Below, piece by piece: positions 7,958 to 16,590 of a stretch of DNA of 64,000 nt. The stretch is from Bowdeniella nasicola. GTDB lineage: Bacteria; Actinomycetota; Actinomycetes; Actinomycetales; Actinomycetaceae. The notes under the pieces are model-generated. The model was given only the letters and a program-made list of their open reading frames with translations. It was not told the origin of the DNA and ran no database searches. The translations under genes and the position numbers were made by a program. The stretch lies in NCBI GenBank assembly GCA_030537895.1, contig JAUNVA010000005.1, forward strand, positions 543 to 64,542, given 5' to 3'. Each line of letters starts with the position of its first letter. Position 1 is the first letter of the stretch.

Positions 7958-9262
7958 TTAAATCTGGTCCGGTCCGGGTGCGTCCACGATGTTCTTGCGT
8001 GACGACGGGCGCACGTCGGGCCCGAAGAGCTGCACCATGTCGAGCTCGGCGTGGACCACCTGTGCGAGGCGTTTGACGCCCTCGCGGATAGCCTCGGGTG
8101 TGGGATAGCAAAACGACAGGCGCATGTGGTCTCCGCCCTGTCCATCGGCGTAGAAGGCAGTGCCGGAGACGTAAGCCACGAGGTTCGTGACGGCGCGCGG
8201 CAGCATCGCCTTCGCATCGAGCCCCTCCGGTAGGGTCACCCAGGTGTAGAAGCCGCCACTGGGCCGGGTCCACTGACATTCGGGAAGGAACTCCTGAAGC
8301 GCCCCCATCATGGCCTGGCACCGGGTGCGATACTCGCCCCGATACTGCTTGACCTGGCCGTACCAATCCCACGTGTGCAGGTACTCGGTAATTGACAACT
8401 GCCCCAGCTGGGAGGGACACAAGATCGCCGACTCGGAGGCGAGCACGAGCTTCTCGCGCACGGCGTGGGGTGCTGCGGCCCACCCGATGCGGTAGCCGGG
8501 CCCAAACATCTTCGAAAATGACCCCAGGTAGATGACGCCGTCGGGGTTGAAGGATTTGAGGGCGGGCAGCGGATCGTTGTCGAAGCCGAGCAGCCCGTAG
8601 GGGTTGTCCTCCAGGATGAGCACGTGGTGGCGCCGGCAAATGTCGACGATCTGCTCGCGCCGCTCGAGGCTTAGCGTCACGCCGCCGGGGTTGTGGTAGT
8701 TCGGGACGGTGTAGAGCAGCTTGACGCGCTTGCCCGCGGACTCGAGTCGCGTGAGTGTCTCCTCGAGGGCGTCGGGCACGAGACCATCGTCATCCATCGG
8801 GGTGTGCACGATATCGGCCTGGTAGGCCCGAAAGACCCCGAGGGCGCCGACGTAGGAAGGTGCCTCAGCGACGACGACGTCGCCCGGATCGATGAAGATT
8901 TCCGTCACGAGGTCGAGGGCCTGCTGGGAACCGGTGGTGACGACGACGTCATCGGGATGTACGTGGATCGAGTCGTAGCGCATCACCTCGCAGATGGCTT
9001 CACGCATCTCCACCTCACCTTGGCCTGAGCCGTATTGGAGGGCGCGAGTGCCGCGTTCGCGCAGCAGGCGCGCTGAGATGTCGGCGATGTGGTCCATGGG
9101 TAGGGACGAGAGGTTCGGCATCCCGCCGGCGAGGGAGACCACCTCGGGGCGCGAGGCGACGGCGAAGAGAGCGCGGATCTCCGATGAGCGCATCCCGTGA
9201 GCTCGCTCGGCGTAAGTGTCGAACCAGGGGTCGAGCCGCGTACCGTGCGAGTGGGAAGTCAC
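7958..9262 (-). CDS. PLP-dependent class I/II aminotransferase (2-aminoadipate/MocR-like fold)
   Basis: The 434-residue protein is a fold-type I aminotransferase. It shows VSLAGGMPN near 42-50, the LQYGSGQGEVEMREAI segment, VTTGSQQALDL, VPNYHNPGG, LEDNPYG with the cofactor Asp near 219, and SFSKMFGPGYRIGW with the PLP lysine at about 251. It resembles the AAT domain of MocR regulators and 2-aminoadipate or valine-type transaminases, but has no DNA-binding domain. The donor and acceptor cannot be read from sequence. It is upstream of the Ddl-like gene by 9 bp, so a joint role in amino-acid or D-amino-acid supply is possible. A homologous gene near parB is common in actinobacteria (recollection, not checked). 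Confidence 0.85.
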   Translation of the reverse strand: MTSHSHGTRLDPWFDTYAERAHGMRSSEIRALFAVASRPEVVSLAGGMPNLSSLPMDHIADISARLLRERGTRALQYGSGQGEVEMREAICEVMRYDSIHVHPDDVVVTTGSQQALDLVTEIFIDPGDVVVAEAPSYVGALGVFRAYQADIVHTPMDDDGLVPDALEETLTRLESAGKRVKLLYTVPNYHNPGGVTLSLERREQIVDICRRHHVLILEDNPYGLLGFDNDPLPALKSFNPDGVIYLGSFSKMFGPGYRIGWAAAPHAVREKLVLASESAILCPSQLGQLSITEYLHTWDWYGQVKQYRGEYRTRCQAMMGALQEFLPECQWTRPSGGFYTWVTLPEGLDAKAMLPRAVTNLVAYVSGTAFYADGQGGDHMRLSFCYPTPEAIREGVKRLAQVVHAELDMVQLFGPDVRPSSRKNIVDAPGPDQI

Positions 9263-9342
9263 GTCAATCCTCTCTTCGGGGCGCAGCTGCGCGGAAAGCG
9301 GCTGCGTGTCTCCCAGTGTGCCACCCCACCCCGTCTTGGTGT

Positions 9343-10293
9343 CTATTCCGCGCCGAGGTCAACCTCCAAGTCCGACATGGCACCCGCGTCACCGGGTTGG
9401 ATGCTTGTGGCGGTGCGTGAAATGAGATCCAAGACAGCGCTGTGTGCGGCCTCGAGGCTTCCGCGCGACGTGCGATGCCGGATAGTGAGCTGACGCACAC
9501 CGAGGCCTGGCAGGCGGGTGACCTGGATGCCGTCGGAATCGTTGCCAGTGACCGCGAGGTAGGGGAGGACGGTCGACCCCAGACCGGCGCGCACCATGTC
9601 GAGCGCGACGTCGTAGTCGGCGTAGCGGTGGATGGAGATCTGTGGGTCGGCGAGAGCGCCGAGCAGGCGATCGGTCGCTTGGGCGGAGGCGGCCGCGGGG
9701 TCGACGGCGAGCCACGTCGTGCCGGCCAGGTCAGCGATCGCGTTCGGTTGCGGTTCCCCGTCGGGCTGCACGAGTAGCCACGGTTCATCGATATAGGGGA
9801 CGTCGCGGGTGCCGCGGGGAGCGGGGGCGGCCCGATCGGAGTCACGTTCCACGATCAGGAGGTCGACCGTGCCGCCGCGCAGCTCACGCATGCCCTCGGT
9901 GCCGGCGACCTCGCGGATCGATACCTCGACCCCCGGCAGTTCCTGGCCCACCTGGCCGAGCAGGGGCAGGAGCACGTTGCGGATCACGGTCTGAAACCCA
10001 CCGACGACGACGGCGCCGGTCACCTGGCCGGCGAGGCCTGCCAGCGCTCGGGCGGCGCTCGCGCTCTCCACCTCGAAGTGCTCGCCGAGATCGGCGAGAA
10101 TGCGCCCCGCCGGGGTGAGGACGGAACCGGCAGGTGTGCGATCGATCACTTCGACACCGACCTCATGTTCGAGCTGGGCGATCTGCTGGGAGACGGCGGA
10201 TGGGCTCATGGCCAGGAAATCCGCGGCTGCGACCACTCCGCCCTCCCGGTGAACAGCCAAGAGCACACCAAGTCTGCGTGGGTCAATCTTCAT
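9343..10293 (-). CDS. LysR-family transcriptional regulator
   Basis: This 316-residue LysR regulator has an N-terminal winged helix-turn-helix (about 1-60, including AADFLAMSPSAVSQQIAQLEHEVG). The periplasmic-binding-like effector domain runs from about 90, containing GAVVVGGFQTVIRNVLLPLL, the GTVDLLIVERD strand and LDMVRAGLGSTVLPYLAV. It is divergently transcribed from the small membrane protein at 10365 with 71 bp between the starts, which suggests control of that gene or of itself. It ends 80 bp before the start of the aminotransferase gene on the same strand. Effector unknown. Confidence 0.88.
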   Translation of the reverse strand: MKIDPRRLGVLLAVHREGGVVAAADFLAMSPSAVSQQIAQLEHEVGVEVIDRTPAGSVLTPAGRILADLGEHFEVESASAARALAGLAGQVTGAVVVGGFQTVIRNVLLPLLGQVGQELPGVEVSIREVAGTEGMRELRGGTVDLLIVERDSDRAAPAPRGTRDVPYIDEPWLLVQPDGEPQPNAIADLAGTTWLAVDPAAASAQATDRLLGALADPQISIHRYADYDVALDMVRAGLGSTVLPYLAVTGNDSDGIQVTRLPGLGVRQLTIRHRTSRGSLEAAHSAVLDLISRTATSIQPGDAGAMSDLEVDLGAE

Positions 10294-10364
10294 GAAGTAA
10301 AACTTAACATGAGGTGCAGATAACTTCGATTGATCCGAACTTCTTTCGGTGTCACCATGGAGAC

Positions 10365-10817
10365 ATGAACGAAACGATGACTGCCGTGATTGGCGCCCTG
10401 GGCTGGGTCGGGTGCGCCATGTGCCTGACCGGCTACTACCTGGTGTCCTCCCGGCGCATCATGGGCGACTCGCTGCGCTACCACGCTCTCAACATGGGCG
10501 GGGCCTCGCTGCTCGCGATGGCCTGCGTGACGACGGGTGCCTGGCCCTCCTTCTTCTCCAACTTCATCTTCATCATCATCGGGACCTACGTGGTGCTCAC
10601 GACCAAGCGCGCCTACATGGCCGCCCGCCTGAAGGCCGTCACGGCGAACCGCCGCGCCCAGCGCGAAGCCGTACTGGCCACCCTCAGCGAGCAGCTCTCC
10701 CAGGCCGCCATCCCGATGCCGCTGCAGCGCAGCACCGACGACTCCGCTGAAGCCGTCGAACGGGCGTGGCGAACCGCCTCGACCGACCTGGTAGGAACCC
10801 GGCCGGTCGTGCGCTAA
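10365..10817 (+). CDS. Small CBU_0592-like membrane protein
   Basis: I start this gene at the ATG at 10365, which has a GGAGA site just upstream; an in-frame ATG at 10314 lies inside the divergent promoter. The 150-residue product has three hydrophobic segments in its first 80 residues. They include GALGWVGCAMCLTGYYLVSS, LNMGGASLLAMACV and AWPSFFSNFIFIIIGTYVVL, the pattern of the CBU_0592 family of unknown function. The remaining 70 residues are hydrophilic and probably cytoplasmic. It is divergent from the LysR gene and ends at a strong bidirectional hairpin facing trxA. Confidence 0.75.
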   Translation: MNETMTAVIGALGWVGCAMCLTGYYLVSSRRIMGDSLRYHALNMGGASLLAMACVTTGAWPSFFSNFIFIIIGTYVVLTTKRAYMAARLKAVTANRRAQREAVLATLSEQLSQAAIPMPLQRSTDDSAEAVERAWRTASTDLVGTRPVVR

Positions 10818-10833
10818 CGCACCCCAGCGACGG

Positions 10834-10869
10834 GCGGGCCCCGGAAGCAATGGCGCTTCCGGGGCCCGC
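10834..10869. terminator. Bidirectional hairpin terminator
   Basis: GCGGGCCCCGGAAGC pairs perfectly with GCTTCCGGGGCCCGC over a 6-base loop, between convergent stops at 10817 and 10898. There is no long U-tract, typical of actinobacterial terminators. Confidence 0.8.
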
Positions 10870-10897
10870 GTGCGTTCAGAGTGTCGGCGCTGGCGAT

Positions 10898-11221
10898 TTA
10901 CAGGTGCGGCTGCAGGGCCGCGATGAGACGCTTCTTCGGCGTGCCGCCGACGATCTGCTCGACGGGCTTGCCCCCCTTGAACAGGATGAACGTGGGGATC
11001 GACACGATGCCGTAGGAGCCGGCCGTGCTCGGGTTCGCGTCGGTGTCGAGCTTCACGACCTTGAGCTTGTCGCTAAGCTCGCTCGCCACCTCATCGATGA
11101 TGGGCGCCATCATCCGGCACGGTGGGCACCAGGTGGCCCAAAAATCGACGAGTACGGGAGTCTCGGACTGGAGGACCTCCTCGACGAAGGTCGCATCGGT
11201 GACATCGGGTGCGTGAGACAT
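10898..11221 (-). CDS. trxA: Thioredoxin with CPPC active site
   Basis: This 107-residue thioredoxin reduces protein disulfides in the cytoplasm and is recycled by TrxB. It has the full single-domain fold: VLVDFWATWC leading to the active site, VVKLDTDANPSTAGSYGI, and the cis-proline loop IPTFILFKGGK. The redox motif is C32-P-P-C35 rather than the standard C-G-P-C. It lies 52 bp downstream of trxB on the same strand, so trxB-trxA is probably one operon, matching trxB2-trxC order in mycobacteria. Confidence 0.94.
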   Translation of the reverse strand: MSHAPDVTDATFVEEVLQSETPVLVDFWATWCPPCRMMAPIIDEVASELSDKLKVVKLDTDANPSTAGSYGIVSIPTFILFKGGKPVEQIVGGTPKKRLIAALQPHL

Positions 11222-11273
11222 GTGATTCCTTAGGGTCAGTTGGGTTGTCGGGTCGAAGCCGTGTGGGTTTGGT

Positions 11274-12248
11274 CTAATTCCAGTTCTCGGTGACCGGCTC
11301 GGCGGGGCCGGCCTCGGCGAGGCTCACGAGGTAGCGTTCGGCGTCGAGTGCGGCGGCGCAGCCCGTCCCCGCAGCCGTGATCGCCTGCCGGTAGGTGTGG
11401 TCGACGACGTCCCCGCAGGCGAAAACCCCCTCGACCGAGGTGCGGGTGGACGGGGCGTCCACGCGGATGTAGCCGTCGTCGTCGAGATCGATCTGCTCGG
11501 CGATGATTTCCGTACGTGGCGTGTGGCCAATCGCGATGAACATTCCGGCGGCGGGGATGGTGCGCTCCTCACCGGTCACGGTGTCCTCAACGACGACGCC
11601 TTCGAGCGTCTGTTCACCCTCAAGACGCACCGGTCGGGCATTCCACGCGAACTCGATCTTCGGGTCATTCATCGCCCGCTCAGCCATGATCTGGGAGGCG
11701 CGCAACTCGTCGCGCCGGTGGATGACCGTCACCTTGGAGGCGAACCGGGTGAGGAACGTAGCCTCCTGCATGGCCGAGTCTCCCCCGCCGACGACGACGA
11801 TCTCCTTATCGCGGAAGAAGAACCCATCGCAGGTCGCGCACCAGGACACGCCCTTGCCCGAGAGGCGCTCCTCGTCCGGAATGCCGAGCTTGCGGTACTC
11901 CGAACCGAGCGCGAGGATCACGGCCTTCGCGGCGACGACGTCGCCGTCGTCGGTCGTGACGGTCTTCTTGTCGGCCGACAGGTCGGCAGAGGTGACGTCC
12001 TCGTAGCGGATGTCCGCACCGAACTTCTCGGCCTGTTCGCGCATCTGCTCCATGAGGTCCGGTCCCTGCACGCCGTCGGGGAAGCCGGGGAAGTTCTCGA
12101 CCTCCGTCGTCGTCATGAGCGCGCCACCTGCGGTGACGGCTCCCGCGAATACGATGGGGTTGAGCCCGGCTCGCGCGGCGTAGATCGCGGCCGTGTAGCC
12201 GGCAGGGCCGGAGCCTACGACGACGACGTCTCTTTCCTCGGCGGTCAT
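11274..12248 (-). CDS. trxB: Thioredoxin-disulfide reductase
   Basis: TrxB passes electrons from NADPH through FAD and a redox-active disulfide to thioredoxin. The protein has the FAD motif [20 protein letters not shown] at its start, the active disulfide in [10 protein letters not shown], the NADPH motif [12 protein letters not shown] and the FAD-closing [20 protein letters not shown] start at 12248, where ATG follows GGAAGAGGGACAT; the longer frame to 12353 would add an arginine-rich stretch without a site. The resulting 324 residues match family length. It is followed by trxA. Confidence 0.95.
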   Translation of the reverse strand: MTAEERDVVVVGSGPAGYTAAIYAARAGLNPIVFAGAVTAGGALMTTTEVENFPGFPDGVQGPDLMEQMREQAEKFGADIRYEDVTSADLSADKKTVTTDDGDVVAAKAVILALGSEYRKLGIPDEERLSGKGVSWCATCDGFFFRDKEIVVVGGGDSAMQEATFLTRFASKVTVIHRRDELRASQIMAERAMNDPKIEFAWNARPVRLEGEQTLEGVVVEDTVTGEERTIPAAGMFIAIGHTPRTEIIAEQIDLDDDGYIRVDAPSTRTSVEGVFACGDVVDHTYRQAITAAGTGCAAALDAERYLVSLAEAGPAEPVTENWN

Positions 12249-12314
12249 ATGTCCCTCTTCCTTCATGTGGTGCCATCGCGCAGTTCTCGCGGTGGATCGT
12301 TCTCTACGTGGTGT

Positions 12315-12341
12315 AACGCCTGTAGGGGCCAGATTAATCCC
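12315..12341 (-). promoter_or_regulatory. Candidate SigR/SigH-type (thiol-stress) promoter for trxB-trxA
   Basis: Read on the minus strand, GGGATT (12341-12336) is followed after 17 bases by CGTT (12318-12315). This resembles the GGGAAT-N15-17-CGTT promoters used by SigR/SigH in actinobacteria, whose known regulon includes trxBA. The predicted transcript would start about 55 bases before trxB. One mismatch in the -35 keeps this tentative. Confidence 0.4.
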
Positions 12342-12403
12342 AGTGCAGCACACAGCGTTGGATCAGAACACACATCAGGGATGAGGCCCTGAGTCGGGCC
12401 GTC

Positions 12404-15400
12404 CTACTCGATGCTCACCGACGTGAGCTCGATGCGGTTCTTTCCATCGGAGGCCGCCTGTGGCAGTGAGGTGAACCACAGCACGAGCGAGTCCACTTCA
12501 ACCGGATCGAAGGTGAGCTCGGTGCTCTGCCCCATATCTCCCTCGGCGAGGATCTGGCCGTCCTCGGGATTGTCCGCACTTTGGCGGACCTGCACGTGCC
12601 CGCCGCTGCCATGCAACGTGAGGGTCACCGCGGAGACTTCGGCATTCTCGACGAGGTTCAGGCGCAGGCCGATACCGGTCTTCATCCCGTATTGCGGGTT
12701 CACGTAGGAGCGCGAGCGCCAGTAGCTTTCGGGGTCGCCATCCATCGCGCGGTCGGTGAGATCCGGATTCTCGGCGCCATCGCCCTGCGGATCGAGGATA
12801 TCGATGCTCGCCAGTTGCGGGGCAACGGCGGGCTCCTGCGTGGGTTCGGCGGGAGCCTCGTTCTCTTCCGGCTCCTCCGTTTCGACTGCGGTAGGGCTGG
12901 GGCTCGCCGTTTCACTCGGGGCGGCGGGCGCCGGTCGGCCCGGGCTGCGAAGGTTCATCATCGCGAGGATCAAGAACAGGACGAGCAGGCCTGCGAAGAA
13001 CGCGAGGATCAGTGGCGACGGGTCGATCCGGCGCCGGGAAAGCGGCGTGGAGCGATCGTATTCTTCGACCTCTCCGGGCAGGTTGAAGTCGTGCTTTGCG
13101 GCGAAGCCGTCCAGGCGCGTGACAAGACCTTCGATACGTTCAGTCGTCACTCCCGCTTGGCGGCGGGACGCAGCTCGGGCGCGGTCGGCGGCCGCGCGCG
13201 CCCGCTCGGCTGCCTCCACGGCCCGTGCGGTCGCGGTGTCGGCGGTCGCTTCGGCCCAACGGGCCGATTTCATTCGCGTCCGCTCGCGGCCCTGGGCGCG
13301 CGTAATGGGGGGTGGCACCGGCATGGGGGCGGGCGGGTCCTGCGCAGCTACGTCGGCGCCGGCCTCTCCTGTCGGGGCCTGCGTTGCAGGACCCTCGGGC
13401 GCGGGCGGGTGATCCTCATCCGTCTCGGAGGAGGGCTCCTCATCGAGGGGGGTGGTGTACTCGGGCGTGGCGCTGTCCATCGATTCGGCGTCCTCCTGCG
13501 AACGCCCCTCGGATGTGTCGGTGACGGGTACCGCTGCGGCCGGCGCACCGGAGGCTGCGTGGGTGGCGACGGGTCGGGAGTTGAGGTCCTGATCGGGATC
13601 CTGCTCGAGAATTCCCTCGAAGTCGGGTAGGTCAGTCATGGACGCCCCTAGCCGGGGGCGCCAGGCCGCGAGGCGCTGCGGGTCCACGCGCGGGCCTTCC
13701 TCCTCGAGTGGGGCGGCGTCCTCCGGCGCCTCGTCTTCTGCCGCATCGGCGCTCTCGGCCGCGCACGGGTCGCCATCTGGCACACCTTGCGAGGCAGGGT
13801 CGCTCGCACCGTCGTTGGGAGGGGTGGGCTCGGTCTCGGGCCCATCCTCGGCGTGTCCGGCTCCCGGCCTCTCACTGGGAGGGGGCGGTAGTTCAACACC
13901 CGCGTCTGGGGCGCTTGCGGCCGGCGGTGGCGGGGTGTCGTTCGCAGCGGTGAGCCTACCCGGCGCGGGTGTCCCATCCTGGCGAGAAACTTCCCCCCGG
14001 GCGTCCCTGTCGGCCGTGTGCTCGCGACGAGGGGCGGCGTCGGCTCCGCGCGCCCGCACGGGTTCCCAGCGGGGCTGCCCGACGCCGGTGCCCACGTCGA
14101 GGGTGACGAGTGCGGAGTCCAGAGCTCGCTGATCCCATGGCTGCAGGGCGAGCGCCACGTCCCCGGCGTTGCGGGCCTCCACGAGCGCCTGCGTGCCCGG
14201 GTCGCCCGTGAGGAACGTCCACAGGGCCTGCAGGAGGCTTGCGTCGCGCTCCGAGGCCTGCAGCGATCGCTCCACGGCGTCCCCGTCGTCAGCAAACTCG
14301 GCGAGCGCGCCGTCTGTCCCCAGGCCAAGCACCCGCACGCTGCCGTCCGGGTGGAGACGCACGTGACTCGGATCGAGCGCCAGGTGGTGTACGCCGCCGA
14401 GGCGGGCGGACTCGAGGGCCTGGGCAACCTCGCCGACGATCGCCCCAGCCTGGACGGGAGTGAGCTGACCGCGCGCGCCCGCGAGGCTGTGCTCGGAGGG
14501 GGCCTCGACCACCACGAACGTGCGCCCGTCCTCGTCGATATCGATGTCGAGGATTGGGATCAGCCGCTCGTCCTCGACGAGCAGAGCGCGGCGGGCGAAA
14601 TCGATAACGAGCTGACCGTCGTCGCCATCCGGGCCCCGGAAGATCGCGACCGGGGCATCCAAGACAGTATCCGTGCCGCGGTACCAGCGCCCACCATCGA
14701 CGGGCGGGATATCAAGCGGCTCGGTCACCTGGTAGCGGCCGCCCACGAGCGGGTTCTCATTCACTGCGGGCTCGTCCTCGTTCGTTCGGGTGGGATTCTC
14801 TCCCCTATTTTCCACGATTGTGGCCACCCTGCCCACGTCAGCCGCGCTCGCAGAAGGGGAATTGTCCCTCGCTTCGCTCCCCGAGTGGGCGCCAGCACTC
14901 GGACGGGAGAGTCCGGGCAACCGGTTCAGCCCCGGTACGCGCGCCCCCAGCGAGGTGACGAGGCGCAGGCCGCGGCTGATGATGTAGTCGAGGTCGCGCA
15001 CCCCGAGCAGGCGGGCGGCGAGCCAGTAGACGAACGCCATGACGAGCCCGCCGAGCACGGTGAGGAGGACGGAATGCATGAACGTTTCGCGTGCTGCGCC
15101 CGCAACCGGTAGTCCGAGTATGCGCACGACCCCCCAGCCGGCGAATGCTGCGAGCGCACCCGCGAGAATGAGGCGGGCGAACACCGACGTGGAACGGACC
15201 TCCGACGCCGGCAGGTGGCGGGTCAAGAGGCGCGCACCCACGCTCGCGCCGATCAGCATGGACAGTGCCGTCGAGCCAGCCGCGACCGGAACCCACCACT
15301 GCGGCGCGAGCGTGCGCCACGCAAAGAGGGAGACGACAACCTGCACGGCGGCCATCGGAATATTGATAAAGAACAGGGTGCGGGCGTCCTCGAAGGAGAA

Positions 15401-16582
15401 AAAGGCCCGCTGGATCAACGACCAGATGCCCTGGAAGGGAATCCCGAGAGCGAGCGGCACGAGCACGGCTGCGACGTTGCGCGCTTCCTCGGGTGTTGCC
15501 GACGGCAGGACAACGTGTGCGACCGGGATCGCAAACACGGTGAGGGCGAGGGCCGCGAAAACGGTGAAGGAGGTGATTACTCGCACGCCGAGGGAGAAGT
15601 CGGTGCGCACGCCGCGCCGGTCCCCGGCCGCCGCCTTCGCGCTCATGCGGGGGAAAAGCGCCGTGATGAGCGAGGTTGTGAAAAGGGACTGCGGCAGCAT
15701 GTAGATGAGGAACGCGTTGTTATACGTCTGATTTGCGGGCAGGGAGGCATCGGTGAGGGCCGCAGCCCCGTTGGCGGCCGCCGCAACGTTGGTCACCGCA
15801 AGGAACCCGATCTGGCCGACGGCGAGCCCTGCGAAAGACCACATCGCCATGCGAGACGCCCCACCAAGTCCGTGCACACCCGTACGCCAGCGATAGCGGA
15901 ACCCGGTGCGGCGTAGTGCCACCACGAGGACCCCCGCCTGCACGGCGACGCCGAGGGTCGCGACACCGGCGAGTAGCGCGATGCGTACGCCCGTCCATTC
16001 AGCAGGGTCGGTTCCCGACCCGTCACGGGCAAAACCGAACACGGCGAGGTAGATGATGAGGCCGATGATCGCGACCACGTTGTTCGCCACCGGCGCCCAC
16101 ATGTAGGGGCCGAAGGAACCCTTGGCGTTCAGGACTTGCCCAAGCAGCGTGTAGACCCCGTAGAAGAACACTTGTGGAATGCACCACAGCGCGAACGCGA
16201 TCGCGAGCGAATACCAACGCGGATCCATCTGGGAGGCGTACAGGGCCACGATGAGGGAGGAACTCGCCGTCGCGATGACCGTAATCGCGAACAGGATCAG
16301 GCCCGCCATCGTGAGGAGCCGGTTCACGTATTCGTCGCCGTCGCGGCGGCGCAACGCGCGCACCACCTGGGGCACGAGAATGGCGTTGAGGACGCCGCCG
16401 GCGAGCAGGTTATAGATGATGTTCGGCAGCGTGTTGGCGACGGCGAACGGGTCGGCTTGGCCGGCGCTCGCGCCGATCGCGGCGACGAGCAGAGCGTTGC
16501 GTACGAGGCCGAGGATCCGGGAGACGAGCGTCCCCGAAAACATGATCGCGCTCGATCCGGCGAGCCCGCGCTGAGTGGCCAT
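12404..16582 (-). CDS. murJ: MurJ/MviN lipid II flippase fused to a pseudokinase and an extracellular discoidin-like domain
   Basis: MurJ flips lipid II to the outer face of the membrane. The first 540 residues of this 1392-residue protein form the 14-helix MurJ core (SAIMFSGTLVSRILGLVRN, NLLAGGVLNAILVPQ). After a linker comes a kinase-like domain (about 615-880) without catalytic residues: the ATP lysine position reads AIFRG, the HRD loop reads HHLALDPSHVRL and DFG is LGLG. Then follow about 330 acidic, proline-rich residues, one membrane helix (LILAFFAGLLVLFLILAMM) and a C-terminal beta domain of F5/8 or discoidin type. This matches mycobacterial MviN, whose pseudokinase is phosphorylated by PknB and bound by FhaA. 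ATG at 16582 has GGAAG; the longer frame would overlap the upstream gene. Confidence 0.93.
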   Translation of the reverse strand: MATQRGLAGSSAIMFSGTLVSRILGLVRNALLVAAIGASAGQADPFAVANTLPNIIYNLLAGGVLNAILVPQVVRALRRRDGDEYVNRLLTMAGLILFAITVIATASSSLIVALYASQMDPRWYSLAIAFALWCIPQVFFYGVYTLLGQVLNAKGSFGPYMWAPVANNVVAIIGLIIYLAVFGFARDGSGTDPAEWTGVRIALLAGVATLGVAVQAGVLVVALRRTGFRYRWRTGVHGLGGASRMAMWSFAGLAVGQIGFLAVTNVAAAANGAAALTDASLPANQTYNNAFLIYMLPQSLFTTSLITALFPRMSAKAAAGDRRGVRTDFSLGVRVITSFTVFAALALTVFAIPVAHVVLPSATPEEARNVAAVLVPLALGIPFQGIWSLIQRAFFSFEDARTLFFINIPMAAVQVVVSLFAWRTLAPQWWVPVAAGSTALSMLIGASVGARLLTRHLPASEVRSTSVFARLILAGALAAFAGWGVVRILGLPVAGAARETFMHSVLLTVLGGLVMAFVYWLAARLLGVRDLDYIISRGLRLVTSLGARVPGLNRLPGLSRPSAGAHSGSEARDNSPSASAADVGRVATIVENRGENPTRTNEDEPAVNENPLVGGRYQVTEPLDIPPVDGGRWYRGTDTVLDAPVAIFRGPDGDDGQLVIDFARRALLVEDERLIPILDIDIDEDGRTFVVVEAPSEHSLAGARGQLTPVQAGAIVGEVAQALESARLGGVHHLALDPSHVRLHPDGSVRVLGLGTDGALAEFADDGDAVERSLQASERDASLLQALWTFLTGDPGTQALVEARNAGDVALALQPWDQRALDSALVTLDVGTGVGQPRWEPVRARGADAAPRREHTADRDARGEVSRQDGTPAPGRLTAANDTPPPPAASAPDAGVELPPPPSERPGAGHAEDGPETEPTPPNDGASDPASQGVPDGDPCAAESADAAEDEAPEDAAPLEEEGPRVDPQRLAAWRPRLGASMTDLPDFEGILEQDPDQDLNSRPVATHAASGAPAAAVPVTDTSEGRSQEDAESMDSATPEYTTPLDEEPSSETDEDHPPAPEGPATQAPTGEAGADVAAQDPPAPMPVPPPITRAQGRERTRMKSARWAEATADTATARAVEAAERARAAADRARAASRRQAGVTTERIEGLVTRLDGFAAKHDFNLPGEVEEYDRSTPLSRRRIDPSPLILAFFAGLLVLFLILAMMNLRSPGRPAPAAPSETASPSPTAVETEEPEENEAPAEPTQEPAVAPQLASIDILDPQGDGAENPDLTDRAMDGDPESYWRSRSYVNPQYGMKTGIGLRLNLVENAEVSAVTLTLHGSGGHVQVRQSADNPEDGQILAEGDMGQSTELTFDPVEVDSLVLWFTSLPQAASDGKNRIELTSVSIE

Positions 16583-16590
16583 TCTCTTCC

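Noticed and set aside
12581..15998. Long frames antisense or out of frame to murJ (up to 364 codons)
   Set aside because: Arginine/glycine/proline-rich shadow translations of a high-GC gene whose own frame has clear domains.
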